Shown: positions 10,700 through 19,256, numbered from the stretch's first letter. The stretch is 64,000 nucleotides of DNA from Paenibacillus wynnii (GCF_030812855.1 NZ_JAUSTK010000020.1:1-64000), one strand, 5' to 3'. Notes: a model not told the origin generated them from the sequence alone. Program-made: numbers and translations.

Positions 10700-11868
10700 C
10701 ATCTCTTTTGCAGTATGGACCGTGATAGTTCAAATTGCAGGAAGTGCTGGACAGGAATGCAGCCTCCATGGGAACGTTATCCTCCGCTTCCGCATTTGGC
10801 ACTTTAGCAGGGCTCTTCTTGTGAGTACGGAGAGCAGGAAATCGTTATTCCACAGGACCGCCTTGGTGAGTTTGAGCCTCTCGTAGTCAAGAACCATCAA
10901 TCGAACGTCACTGGAATTGAAGAGCAGTTTGTGGCTCTGTATGCAAAAGGAGTCAGCACAAGAGAAATCCTGGATCATCTACACCAAATGTATGGAATTG
11001 AAGTCTCTCCTACACTCATTTCAAATGTCACCAATAAGATCGTTCCTCTAATTAATGAGTGGCAGAATCGGCCTCTGCAAGGGGTCTACGCAGTAGTCTA
11101 TCTGGATGCGATCCACTTCAAAGTCAAGAAAGATGGGGCCATCATCAACAAGGCCGCCTACATGGTTATTGGCATCGATCTGGACGGAAACAAAGATGTA
11201 CTGGGCATGTGGGATCGGCGAGAACGGGTCTTCTAAGTTTTGGCTTAGTGTCTTGAATGAAATTAAAAATCGCGGGGTTCAAGACATTCTCATCATCTGC
11301 ATGGATAACCTGTCTGGGTTCTCTCAAGCGATTGCAGCTTGCTATCCTCAAACCGAAATTCAAAAGTGTATTATCCACCAAATTCGCAGCTCAACTCGGT
11401 ACGTTTCATACAAAGATATTAAGAAGGTTACTGCCGATTTAAAGCCCATCTACAAGGCAGCTACGAACTCGACCGTTTTGAAGAGATGTGGGGAGCCAAA
11501 TATCCACTTATTATCCGTTCCTGACGGAATAATTGGGAGGAACTCGCTACCATTTTCAAGTACCCCCCTGAAATCCGCAAACTTATCTACATGACAAATA
11601 TGATTGAGAGTTACCACCGCCAGTTGCGTAAAGTGACGAAGGGAAAAAGCATTTTCCCTACGGATGAGGCCTTGCTTAAAATGCTCTATCTCGCCACCAT
11701 CGACGTCACCCGCAAATGGACAGGCCGCGTCCAAAACTGGGGACAAATGCTGCTTCAGCTTTCGGTCTTTTTCCCAGATCGGGTCGGTCATCACCTACGT
11801 TAGAATCGCTTTCCCCCTCGGGGGAATATGTGCTTTAAAGAGTTTACACAAAATTATTGACAGACCCG
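10700..11868 (+). mobile_element. IS256-family transposase remnant
   Basis: Plus-strand DNA encodes broken pieces of an IS256-type (mutator) transposase. In order these are a DRLGEFEPLVVKNHQSN segment near 10850, YAKGVSTREILDHL from 10931, YLDAIHFKVKKDG with the first catalytic Asp, then after a frame change near 11235 CMDNLSGFSQAIAACYP with the second Asp, and from 11591 the C-terminal NMIESYHRQLRKVTKGK. At least two frameshifts and a damaged 5' part make it inactive. A right-end-like sequence AGTTTACACAAAATTATTGA lies at 11841-11860; the matching left end was not found. The palindrome TTCCCCC-TC-GGGGGAA lies at 11811-11826. It abuts the cassette-like region. Confidence 0.85.
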
Positions 11869-11896
11869 TTAACGACTCTAGCGCTTTACGACCAAA

Positions 11897-12349
11897 TCAC
11901 TTCCATTTACTTAATATGAAAATTTCTTCCTTGTCTGAGTCATGTATTCCTATTATTTTTTTACATTCAGTCAATATATATTCGGTCCTATCTTTTTCGC
12001 CCTCTCCAGTGATTTCTCTTGTTTCAATCTTCTTGCATTGAGTTTTATACTTTCCTTTATCTTTTCCACCATGCTTATCTCTTGAACTATCATAGGTATA
12101 TTCTATTACGCCATTTTTGTATACTATATCATTTAGAATTGGATCTCCCTCTTCAGAATAACTAGTTATTCTGATCTTACTTTCATGATCATTCTCTATG
12201 TCTTCTATGAATTTATCGATCTTTTCAAAGTTTATTTCTCCTGGAGGACCAGTAATAATATCACCGTTTTTCTTAGCTTCCTCAGCTGAATAAGAGTTAC
12301 ATCCTGTAAGGAATAAAGCAAAAAGTAATAAGAGATATATAAATTTCAT
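11897..12349 (-). CDS. DUF4362 lipoprotein
   Basis: A 150-aa secreted lipoprotein. The start at 12349 is chosen because TTGGAGG lies 6 bases ahead. The signal peptide ends in the lipobox LTGC (Cys17). The body YSAEEAKKNGDIITGP, KIRITSYSEEGDPI, IEYTYDSSRDKHGGKDKG and the late paired cysteines match the DUF4362 family of Bacillus and Paenibacillus, whose function is unknown. On the minus strand it is the third cargo gene of the repeat-separated row: the box GTTAGGT of repeat A lies 33 bases upstream. No repeat follows it; the transposase remnant begins about 30 bases on. Confidence 0.85.
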   Translation of the reverse strand: MKFIYLLLLFALFLTGCNSYSAEEAKKNGDIITGPPGEINFEKIDKFIEDIENDHESKIRITSYSEEGDPILNDIVYKNGVIEYTYDSSRDKHGGKDKGKYKTQCKKIETREITGEGEKDRTEYILTECKKIIGIHDSDKEEIFILSKWK

Positions 12350-12381
12350 AGAGACCTCCAATTTCGATTTTCGGTAATGTC

Positions 12382-12578
12382 ACCTAACGTTCTTGTATTC
12401 ACGACGTCCCATCGACTTAAGGCGACGAAGTCGCCGGCTACGCTTACACAGTTATTCGGTGCGGATGTGTCTAGCTGAATTTACTTCCTTGCTACTGCCA
12501 ATGGCATCTTCGAATCAACTTCTAACTTCCTGCCGGACCGAGGGACGAATGACCCGTAACGTGAATTTGTTGTTAGAT
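12382..12578. repeat. attC-like structured repeat, copy A (197 bp)
   Basis: The repeat opens on the plus strand with ACCTAAC (12382-12388) and ends with GTTAGAT (12572-12578), fitting the integron boxes RYYYAAC and GTTRRRY. The next inward boxes ATTCACG (12397-12403) and CGTGAAT (12560-12566) pair perfectly, separated from the outer boxes by unpaired stretches, as L boxes are in attC sites. Inside is GGCGAC-GAA-GTCGCC (12421-12435). Copy B (13366-13556) is closely similar, with compensatory changes in this stem. It directly follows the gene ending at 12606 on the minus strand. No reading frame inside. Confidence 0.75.
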
Positions 12579-12605
12579 GAAGTTCTGACTTCGAAGAAAT
12601 ACTTG

Positions 12606-13298
12606 TCACTGTGTTAATGGTTCATCATATTTCTTAGTAACCTGAATTTTATTATTTAGTCTTTCTTCAACAATATAGTGGACAATATCCTTGTCATCAA
12701 TAATTTCAGTTATTTTCTTCATTAGTGTTGGGATTCCGGCCATATATTTATATGTTTCAGTAAAATGTTCTGCTGCACTCGCTCTTCCGAATGAAGTGAT
12801 TATTTTATTCTTCGAGTCAAATTCCGGTGAGGTTATTGACTCAAGATCCAAGTTTTCTATAAACCTTGAAGTAGACCTATCCCATATCCAGCAATAGTAT
12901 GAAATATTGGGAGCTGCAGGTGTATCAATTTGTATTCTAATGTCAAGATAACCATCAAAATTCATATCCTCTATCACAAATCCAAAACTTTCGTCATCAG
13001 GCGTTTCCGTTTCTTCAAAGTTAATTTGTTGCAAAATTTCATTAGAATCATTTCTAAAAATTACTATTTTAGACGCGTGGTTTAAGATTTCATCTCGATA
13101 GCCAAATATTTCATATGTAAATTCAGGCATATCTGCATGAATACGTTGTCTAATCTCATATACTTCATTGATTTTTTCAATACTAGGCTTACTGTTATTG
13201 GTTTCAGCAATTATCGTTTCTTGTTGTTTTAATGAGGTACAACTACAAAATAGGATAGTCGAGATAATGAATTTCATAGCTATTATTATTGTTCTCAT
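12606..13298 (-). CDS. Probable lipoprotein with VCBS/XAC2610-like acidic repeat
   Basis: A 230-aa exported protein. A short hydrophobic leader (MKFIISTILFCSC) ends in a plausible but weak lipobox around Cys20; an ATG at residue 8 is an alternative start. The middle FGFVIEDMNFDGYLDIRIQ is an Asp-rich calcium-loop-like motif, seen in XAC2610-type and VCBS proteins, and ISYYCWIWDRSTSRFIENLDLE follows that family pattern. Function unknown. It lies between repeat copies A and B: repeat B ends 68 bases upstream and repeat A starts about 28 bases after its stop. Confidence 0.75.
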   Translation of the reverse strand: MRTIIIAMKFIISTILFCSCTSLKQQETIIAETNNSKPSIEKINEVYEIRQRIHADMPEFTYEIFGYRDEILNHASKIVIFRNDSNEILQQINFEETETPDDESFGFVIEDMNFDGYLDIRIQIDTPAAPNISYYCWIWDRSTSRFIENLDLESITSPEFDSKNKIITSFGRASAAEHFTETYKYMAGIPTLMKKITEIIDDKDIVHYIVEERLNNKIQVTKKYDEPLTQ

Positions 13299-13365
13299 TT
13301 AACATGTCACATCCTGAATTGGGACTTAATTATTATTCTGGTTATTTAAATGACTTAGGGATTTC

Positions 13366-13556
13366 ATCTAACGTTCTTGTATTCACGACGCCCCACCACC
13401 TTAAGGTCACGAAGTGACCGGCCGCGATGCGGTTAGGTGGTACGAGTGTGTCGGCTGAATTTGCTTCATTGCTACCGAAATGCCTCTTCGAATCAACTTC
13501 TAACTTCCCGCCGGACCGAGGGCCGAATGGCCCGAAGCGTGAATATGGTGTTGTGA
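13366..13556. repeat. attC-like structured repeat, copy B (191 bp)
   Basis: Copy B opens with ATCTAAC (13366-13372) and closes at GTTGTGA (13550-13556), where the second outer box is degenerate. The inner boxes ATTCACG (13381-13387) and CGTGAAT (13538-13544) are perfect. The internal stem reads GGTCAC-GAA-GTGACC (13405-13419), differing from copy A by two paired substitutions that keep the helix. A second stem, GGGCC-GAAT-GGCCC near 13520-13533, is stronger than in copy A. It follows the DUF6933 gene on the minus strand by about 16 bases. Confidence 0.75.
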
Positions 13557-13572
13557 AGTAGATTTCTTACAG

Positions 13573-14076
13573 TTATACATTCAAAGCATTCTGCATTGCT
13601 ATTCTAGGTACACTTTCTTTAATCTTTAAAATTATCGAGTCATTCATTCTTTTATTAAATTCATTAATATTCAATTCATCAGATGGCAGATAACGTTCAA
13701 TCCAATGAGTTGAAATAAGCGCCTGATCATTAATTGAACCTAAAATGCTCCTATTATGAGTTTTTGTATAAATTAGATTTCCCAATTTACTTATGTAATC
13801 AGTAATTATCTCTCTAGAAAAATGATCCGCCTTTAAATTCATCTCTAAATTAGAAAGGAATACATCTTCAAAATTTCTAAAATGTTCTTTCTTAACTCCA
13901 TATAATAAAATCTGATATCTTGTTAAATCATTCATTATGATTAAGCAATTTTTCTTTCCTCCACGATAAATATGAGCATGCCAACCCAATAAAGGATCAT
14001 ACCCTATTTCCGGCACGGGGGATTGAGGCAGATTACTGTAGTCGAATAATTTCTTGGTACATGAAATTGTGGTCAT
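13573..14076 (-). CDS. DUF6933-type protein
   Basis: A 167-aa soluble protein. The opening ISCTKKLFDY, then LLGWHAHIYRGGKKNCLIIMNDLTRYQILLYGVKKEHFRNFEDVFLSNL, follows the pattern of DUF6933 proteins, small standalone proteins of unknown function. On the minus strand the box GTTAAGT (14130-14124) lies 48 bases upstream and repeat B begins 16 bases past the stop, so it fits the same gene-plus-repeat unit as its neighbour. No promoter of its own was recognised. AT content is higher than in the biotin operon next door. Confidence 0.75.
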   Translation of the reverse strand: MTTISCTKKLFDYSNLPQSPVPEIGYDPLLGWHAHIYRGGKKNCLIIMNDLTRYQILLYGVKKEHFRNFEDVFLSNLEMNLKADHFSREIITDYISKLGNLIYTKTHNRSILGSINDQALISTHWIERYLPSDELNINEFNKRMNDSIILKIKESVPRIAMQNALNV

Positions 14077-14104
14077 ATAGTTGTCCTCGTTTTTTGTTTT
14101 ATTG

Positions 14105-14207
14105 TAACCCTTAAGTCTATTTCACTTAACGTCTTTTTTACGAAATTCGTAAAAAAGTCTATCCTAAGGGTATTCGCGAAATTGTTGAACTATCCTGCCT
14201 GTTAGTC
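14105..14207. other. Palindromic region at the head of the cassette-like row
   Basis: It contains the near-perfect hairpin TTTTTTACGA-AAT-TCGTAAAAAA (about 14132-14154), framed by CCCTTAAG (14108-14115) and CTAAGGG (14164-14170). The hairpin has T- and A-runs on both sides and could act as a terminator in either direction, for example after the FabK-like gene or ahead of the cargo genes. It also has ACTTAAC at 14124-14130 and GTTGAAC at 14184-14190, both fitting attC outer boxes but without a convincing inner box pair. Confidence 0.5.
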
Positions 14208-14276
14208 CAACCCATAAATACTTACTCCCTTACAGTAATATCATGTTTTTTTGAGGTCCTTCCGGTGGTTCGATCT

Positions 14277-15242
14277 TCAACTCAGGTTGCCCCATTTGCA
14301 TCTTATATCCTCCGCCTCTCGAACCATTCGTTCGATTAAGCCAGAGACGGTTGGAACATCTTTAATCAAACCAGTGACTTGCCCTGCCCATCCGAATCCT
14401 TCTTCTATAGAGCCATCATAAAGCAGGCGTTTATTGGCTTTCCCACTGATTTCGTTTTTAAACGCTACATGCCCTGGCGCGGCAATCTCGCTTTTCAAAA
14501 TCTTCTCAGTCAAGGGGCTCCAGAGCGCTCTCGCAGGCTGACCTATGGAACGTTTGAGTACAACGGTATTTGCGGATCCCGCCTCTAGCATCGCATTCTT
14601 ATAGACGATCGAAGCGTTCCTACACTCCTGGGTAGCGATAAACCGCGTTCCCATCTGTATTCCCTCGGCACCGAGAGCGTGGGCAGCCATCCAGCCGCGG
14701 CCGTCCCCGATTCCACCCGAAGCGATGACAGGTATTCGAACCGCGTCGACTACTTCCGGAACAAGCACGATAGTCCCTACTTCGTCACGGCCTACGTGGC
14801 CTCCTCCCTCATGTCCGACAACAATGACTGCAGATGCACCGAGCCGCTCTGCTTTTTGCGCCTGTGCCCGGGACGAGACCAACACCAGGGTATGAATCGG
14901 TGTAGAATTAAGCATCTCCAATATGGGGGCTGGATTACCGCCTGTAATCGTAACCGCAGGTATTCCCTCTTCCATGGCGGCCTGAACCATCTGCATGTGG
15001 TCATTCCGATGCATGCCAATGGAAAAGTTAACACCAAAAGGTTTGTCGGTTAAGCCTTTTGTACGCCTGAGTTCCCTCCTCAAAGCCTGGGCATCCGGAA
15101 GGCTCATCGCTGTAATCTGTCCGAAACCGCCGGCATTGGAGACCGCAGCGGCAAGATCAGCATAAGCCAGATAAGCCAGTCCACCTTGAAGGATTGGGTA
15201 TTGGATCTTCAGCATATCGGTTATTCGGGTACTCCATTTCAT
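14277..15242 (-). CDS. FabK-like enoyl reductase, last gene of the biotin-linked operon
   Basis: A 321-aa FMN-dependent TIM-barrel enzyme of the FabK / nitronate monooxygenase family: YPILQGGLAYLA, AVSNAGGFGQI, GHEGGGHVGRDE near 145 and ASGGIGDGRGWMAA. The start is ATG 15242, seven bases after GGAGG; a TTG six bases earlier is too close to it. It lies 40 bases after ecfT. Together with the thiolase, reductase and dehydratases upstream, it would supply the enoyl reduction of an acyl-chain-extension cycle, which is an inference from co-transcription. It differs from the paralog at 182-1126 throughout. Confidence 0.85.
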   Translation of the reverse strand: MKWSTRITDMLKIQYPILQGGLAYLAYADLAAAVSNAGGFGQITAMSLPDAQALRRELRRTKGLTDKPFGVNFSIGMHRNDHMQMVQAAMEEGIPAVTITGGNPAPILEMLNSTPIHTLVLVSSRAQAQKAERLGASAVIVVGHEGGGHVGRDEVGTIVLVPEVVDAVRIPVIASGGIGDGRGWMAAHALGAEGIQMGTRFIATQECRNASIVYKNAMLEAGSANTVVLKRSIGQPARALWSPLTEKILKSEIAAPGHVAFKNEISGKANKRLLYDGSIEEGFGWAGQVTGLIKDVPTVSGLIERMVREAEDIRCKWGNLS

Positions 15243-15282
15243 AGGCAATCCTCCGATAAGGTGATCAAGTTCGATAACTACG

Positions 15283-16071
15283 CTACAGGTAAAGGATCAG
15301 TAGAACGAATGAAAGCATCACTCCGCCGGCTGCATAATCCATCCGCGAAAATTTCAGCACTCTATATGAAGTACGGCCCTTTCCGTTCCCATAAGCTCTT
15401 GTATCAATCGTCATAGACAGCTGCTCCGCCCGCTGAATCGTCGTTATAAGTAACGGGATTACTAACGAAAAATAAGCAAACGCCCGCTTATGACCTTTGG
15501 CAGCCATGATATCAAACCCTCTGGCCTTTTGTGCCAGAATAATGCGATCCAGCTCTAGGGTAATCGTTGGGATGAAGCGGATTGCAATCACGAGCATCAG
15601 TGCAAAAGCTTCTACCGGAACCCCCCAACTAGATAGCGGCTTAAACAGTTGTTCCAAACCTTTTGCCAGATCCAGCGGTTTTGTTGTCAATGTCAGGACC
15701 GAAGCAAGCGAAACAAGCAACAGAACACGCCAGACAACGAAGACTCCATTCTCTATCCCTTCTTGTGACACTTTAACGATTGAACCCGGCCAGAGTGGTG
15801 CTCCTTTGGTAAATAAGAGATGATATACAAAGGTAAAAGACAAAATGAGAACAATCGGCTTTAATCCTCTAAAAAACATATGAGCCGGAACTCCGGACAG
15901 CAGCAGTTGTCCTCCTACAAGGAAAGTGGCCGCAACATATCCGCCATACGTTTTGAGTATAAGACAGCAAAGCGTGAAGGTAAGAACGCTTAAGAGCTTG
16001 GTTCGGGGGTCAAGGCGGTGGACCATCGAGCCTGAATTTATATACTGACCCAGTAGGATATTATCCGCCAT
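15283..16071 (-). CDS. ecfT: ECF transporter transmembrane subunit EcfT
   Basis: A 262-aa membrane protein with about five to six helices. The opening GQYINSGSMVHRLDPRTKLLSVLTF and the coupling segment LAQKARGFDIM (about 185-195) with a second Ala-Arg-Gly-type motif are hallmarks of EcfT, the scaffold that couples two ATPases to an S component. The first 11 bases overlap the end of ecfA2. The upstream bioY gene in the same operon suggests biotin as the main substrate, although EcfT modules may be shared among S components. Confidence 0.92.
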   Translation of the reverse strand: MADNILLGQYINSGSMVHRLDPRTKLLSVLTFTLCCLILKTYGGYVAATFLVGGQLLLSGVPAHMFFRGLKPIVLILSFTFVYHLLFTKGAPLWPGSIVKVSQEGIENGVFVVWRVLLLVSLASVLTLTTKPLDLAKGLEQLFKPLSSWGVPVEAFALMLVIAIRFIPTITLELDRIILAQKARGFDIMAAKGHKRAFAYFSLVIPLLITTIQRAEQLSMTIDTRAYGNGKGRTSYRVLKFSRMDYAAGGVMLSFVLLILYL

Positions 16072-16921
16072 TTTGAAGACCTCGTGACTGCCAAGTTAAC
16101 CTTACCTGCTGCATAATATCTTCTTCCCTACAGCTCGCAGGCTCAAGAATCCGGCCGGATAACGCCTCAATCATTTTTAAGAGCTGTATAGGCTCCGGTA
16201 AAAGCAGTCCGGCTTGCTCCATGAGCTCCATACGCTTCAGAAACAGTTCATTCGCATCCAAATGTACCAATAAACGTCCCCTTTTAAAGATCATAACCTC
16301 GTCCGAATATTCGGCAACATCCTCTAACTGATGAGAGATGAAAAGCACCGTCCGGTTCTTTTCCCCCTGCCATGCTTTGAGCTGCTTCAGCAGCGCCGTC
16401 CTGCTTATGGGATCAAGCCCGGCAGTCGGCTCATCCAGAATAAGCAGCTCAGGTTCTGCAATCAGCACGGAAGCGATAGCGACAAGACGCTTAAGTCCCC
16501 CGCTGAGCTGGAACGGCTTCTCCTGGAGAAGTTCTTCGGAGAGTCCCATCTGTCCCATAACCATCTGGATGGCTTCCTCCAGCTTTTCTGGTGATTCTCC
16601 CTTCATTTTGGGAGCAAAGGCCAGTTCATTATAAACCGTCGTTTCAAAAATCTGGTGCTCCGGAAACTGAAACACATATCCGATCTGCGGAACTACCTTT
16701 ATATTTCCTTTACAGTCCCTCGGCAGAGGTTGCCGATTATGCGTATATTCGCCGCTATAGAAAGGAATCAGCCCTTTCATCACTTTAGCAAAGGTGGACT
16801 TTCCGGCTCCGGTTTGGCCAATGATCGAAATCCATTTCCCCTCCTGAAGGGTACAGCTCACTGATTGAAGAATTTCTTCATCGTTAATCCTTACACTTAC
16901 GTCATTTAACTCATAGGCCAT
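16061..16921 (-). CDS. ecfA2: ECF transporter ATPase EcfA2
   Basis: A 286-aa ABC ATPase. Walker A GQTGAGKST (about 34-42), Q-loop YVFQFPEHQIFETTVYNELAF, signature LSGGLKRLVAIASVL and Walker B LLILDEPTAGLD are all present. The signature has Leu where Q/M is usual, which occurs in EcfA2 proteins. It overlaps ecfA1 by 16 bases and ecfT by 11, so the three are translationally coupled. It energises vitamin uptake as a heterodimer with EcfA1. Confidence 0.92.
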   Translation of the reverse strand: MAYELNDVSVRINDEEILQSVSCTLQEGKWISIIGQTGAGKSTFAKVMKGLIPFYSGEYTHNRQPLPRDCKGNIKVVPQIGYVFQFPEHQIFETTVYNELAFAPKMKGESPEKLEEAIQMVMGQMGLSEELLQEKPFQLSGGLKRLVAIASVLIAEPELLILDEPTAGLDPISRTALLKQLKAWQGEKNRTVLFISHQLEDVAEYSDEVMIFKRGRLLVHLDANELFLKRMELMEQAGLLLPEPIQLLKMIEALSGRILEPASCREEDIMQQVRLTWQSRGLQNGG

Positions 16922-17706
16922 AAGGTGGTGATCGTCTCCTTCCAGTCCGCGCTCAAAGGGGTGTCCAACCCTAGCGCTTGATGCAGCCTTGCCGCAAAAG
17001 GAAGAGCCAACCGATGTTCGGTCATGGATACGCTACTGAACAAGACGGACGGCGTTCCGTCGAAAGCAAATTCTCCTTTGCTTAGAAGCAGAACGCGATC
17101 AGCTGAAAGAATCTCTTCCATGTGATGAGTGATATGGATAATCGTCATGCCTTGCCGGTGAAGGGTATGCATCACATCAAGGATGTCACTTCTCCCCTGT
17201 GGATCCAACATGGAGGTTGCTTCATCAAATATCAGAATAGAAGGTCGCATCGCCAAAACGGCCGCAATTGCGACCCGCTGTTTCTGACCGCCTGACAATT
17301 GATGCGGCATCGCTTCCGCATAATCTTCCATATGAACGGCTTTTAGAGCCTCATTCACCCGATGGGCCATTTCATCTCTGGGTACGCGCAAATTCTCCAA
17401 CCCGAAGACGACTTCATCCAGAACAGATGTCGTGATGAATTGATCTTCAGGATTTTGAAAAACCAGTCCGACCAGTTCACGAATCTTCCCCAGATCGTCA
17501 TAGTTCAGGGTATTCAAATAATCCAGCTTTATTTGTCCTTCTCTTGGCTGCAGCAGCCCGTTCATTAACTTGGCGAGCGTGGACTTTCCGCTTCCGTTCC
17601 CTCCAATGATGGAAATGAATTCTCCTTGGTGAATTTCGAAGCTGATTTGACGGAGAACGGGATGCCCCCTCCGGTAATAATAATCGACTTGATCAAAAAC
17701 AAGCAT
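16906..17706 (-). CDS. ecfA1: ECF transporter ATPase EcfA1
   Basis: A 266-aa ABC ATPase with Walker A GGNGSGKST, Q-loop LVFQNPEDQFITTSVLDEVVFG, signature LSGGQKQRVAIA and Walker B ILIFDEATSMLD. The start is placed at 17706 (MLVFDQVDYYY), with GGAAGGAG ten bases before. A longer frame to 17769 would overlap the SDR gene and has no domain content. The C-terminal tail after 200 is the EcfA1-type extension. It follows the SDR gene by 28 bases. Confidence 0.92.
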   Translation of the reverse strand: MLVFDQVDYYYRRGHPVLRQISFEIHQGEFISIIGGNGSGKSTLAKLMNGLLQPREGQIKLDYLNTLNYDDLGKIRELVGLVFQNPEDQFITTSVLDEVVFGLENLRVPRDEMAHRVNEALKAVHMEDYAEAMPHQLSGGQKQRVAIAAVLAMRPSILIFDEATSMLDPQGRSDILDVMHTLHRQGMTIIHITHHMEEILSADRVLLLSKGEFAFDGTPSVLFSSVSMTEHRLALPFAARLHQALGLDTPLSADWKETITTLWPMS

Positions 17707-17734
17707 CTGTCCTATGCTCCTTCCGTTTCTTCCA

Positions 17735-18529
17735 TCATTCAAAAAAATCTTCCGGCCCGGAAGCAACAAGAGTGGATGGCTGTGGTTTCTGCCAATGTGT
17801 AATCTGTTTTCCGTTAATTCCGAACACGTTACCCGTCAGCTCAGGGTCTTTTTGATCCAGAAGCGCACGAACGAACCGGGCCACATCATCAGCTTCTCCC
17901 AAGTTCCATTCCTCGGGAAGCGGCTCGTTGCGTTTTGCGTATTTTTCTTTCAGATGTTGAATAACTGGCCGGGTCATGTCGGTCAAGGCAGCGGGAGCAA
18001 CGCCGTTGACCCTAATCCGTTTGGGTTTCAGTTCATCGGCAAGCGTCCACAGCATTCCGAGAAGTCCGGCCTTGGCGGCGCTGTAATTGACCTGTCCCAC
18101 CGATCCGGCGAGTCCCGCGGTTGAGGTCATCAGCACAATATCGCCTCCGTGACGACTCAGATGAGATAAAGCCCGCTGGGTGCAGTAGAAGGCCCCATTC
18201 AAATGAACGTCCAAAACGGCCTGCCACTCCAGATCCGTCATGAACTCGCATTTGCGGTCCTTAATGATGCCGGCGTTATGAATTAAAATCTCCAAGGAAC
18301 CCATCTTGTCGATAACTTCGTCCATCATCGCCGTAACCGCAGCGGGATCAGCGACATTGGCACAGAATCCCTCCGCCGAGCCGCCTGTCCGGCGAATGTC
18401 CTCTACCACTTGTCTAACATTTTCATCACGCAAACCATTAACGGCTACCTGATAACCGCAGCGCCCAAGCTCTGTAGCTATACTGCGCCCAATCCCCCTG
18501 GTTGCCCCAGTAATCAATACCGTCTTCAT
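17735..18529 (-). CDS. Short-chain dehydrogenase/reductase, FabG-like 3-oxoacyl reductase
   Basis: A 264-aa classical SDR. It has the NADP-binding TGATRGIGRSIA (about 7-18), NAG at about 86-88, the catalytic Ser in STAGLAGSVGQVNYSAAKAG with Tyr and Lys, and the PxxxTDM segment VAPAALTDMTRP. In this operon it would reduce the 3-oxoacyl thioester made by the thiolase. Its start overlaps the dehydratase stop by 4 bases. Whether the acyl carrier is CoA or ACP cannot be read; the thiolase and AMP ligase favour CoA. Confidence 0.88.
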   Translation of the reverse strand: MKTVLITGATRGIGRSIATELGRCGYQVAVNGLRDENVRQVVEDIRRTGGSAEGFCANVADPAAVTAMMDEVIDKMGSLEILIHNAGIIKDRKCEFMTDLEWQAVLDVHLNGAFYCTQRALSHLSRHGGDIVLMTSTAGLAGSVGQVNYSAAKAGLLGMLWTLADELKPKRIRVNGVAPAALTDMTRPVIQHLKEKYAKRNEPLPEEWNLGEADDVARFVRALLDQKDPELTGNVFGINGKQITHWQKPQPSTLVASGPEDFFE

Positions 18530-18879
18530 GTATCGGCGATCTCCTCTACAACGCTAAAAGAACCTTTAGCAATGATTTCTCCGTGATCTGATGTTACCGT
18601 TACCTGGATTTGATCATGATTCCAAGTGTTATATCGGAAGCATACGGTCGAGCCTTGGACACACGGTTTTTCAAACCTCATGCTAAAGGATTGAATCCAA
18701 TGAGAACGATGTTCTTTCATATATAGAGACTGCGCTAGCCCCATGATGTACATTCCATGTGCTATGGGAGCTTCAAAACCCGCTTTTCTTGCAGCTTCGG
18801 CATCCAGATGAATGGCTGCCTCATCCTTGGTGACAGAGGCATAATGCCTGATGTCCGCCTCGGAGATCTCGATTATCAT
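18526..18879 (-). CDS. MaoC-like hot-dog dehydratase, catalytic subunit
   Basis: A 117-aa single hot-dog domain of the MaoC / R-specific enoyl hydratase type. ASVTKDEAAIHLDAEAARKAGF holds the hydratase-2 pattern with catalytic Asp and His (the usual GDxNPxH is varied to KDEAAIH), followed by IAHGMYIMGLA. The family interconverts 3-hydroxyacyl and enoyl thioesters. It is coupled by 4-base overlaps to the gene before and after it. The neighbouring 126-aa protein is probably its non-catalytic partner. Confidence 0.85.
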   Translation of the reverse strand: MIIEISEADIRHYASVTKDEAAIHLDAEAARKAGFEAPIAHGMYIMGLAQSLYMKEHRSHWIQSFSMRFEKPCVQGSTVCFRYNTWNHDQIQVTVTSDHGEIIAKGSFSVVEEIADT

Positions 18880-19256
18880 TTCATTTCACCTATCCTGATT
18901 AAGACGGTTTCTGCTGCAGCTATGGGGCTGCCCCGGTGACAGCAGACAAGAGAATGGGTATAGAAAGTCAGCAAACCCTGCCTGCCGTTTTTTTGCTCCA
19001 CTTTAAGCAAGGATAGTTCGCAAGTCAGGATCATACCGGCCATCAGCGGCGCATGATAATAGAACTGCTGCGTTCCGTGAATCATTGCCACCTCCCTATC
19101 GAGCCAAGGGGCATCTTCCATTTTCCAGAATGTTACCGGCATGGTTGAAGGAGCAATGACTACTCCCCCTATTTTCTGTAAGGGCGAATCTATGCTGTTC
19201 GCATACTGCTCGATATTGTCCGGCGTGAGCTGAACCTGAAACCGGATCATGTTCAT
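18876..19256 (-). CDS. MaoC N-terminal-type (FAS1-like) dehydratase subunit
   Basis: A 126-aa hot-dog-fold protein resembling the non-catalytic N-terminal half of double-hot-dog dehydratases. PSTMPVTFWKM, MIHGTQQFYYHAPLMAGMIL and the closing AAAETVLIRIG follow the MaoC_dehydrat_N pattern. It lacks the Asp-His pair of the partner. Start and stop overlap the neighbours by 4 bases, as expected for a heteromeric complex made in equal amounts. Confidence 0.8.
   Translation of the reverse strand: MNMIRFQVQLTPDNIEQYANSIDSPLQKIGGVVIAPSTMPVTFWKMEDAPWLDREVAMIHGTQQFYYHAPLMAGMILTCELSLLKVEQKNGRQGLLTFYTHSLVCCHRGSPIAAAETVLIRIGEMK

Noticed and set aside
14124..14190. Third attC site in front of the DUF6933 gene
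   Set aside because: The outer boxes ACTTAAC and GTTGAAC fit, but no inner box pair like that of copies A and B is present, and the hairpin in between is a normal terminator shape. Left as an uncharacterised palindrome.
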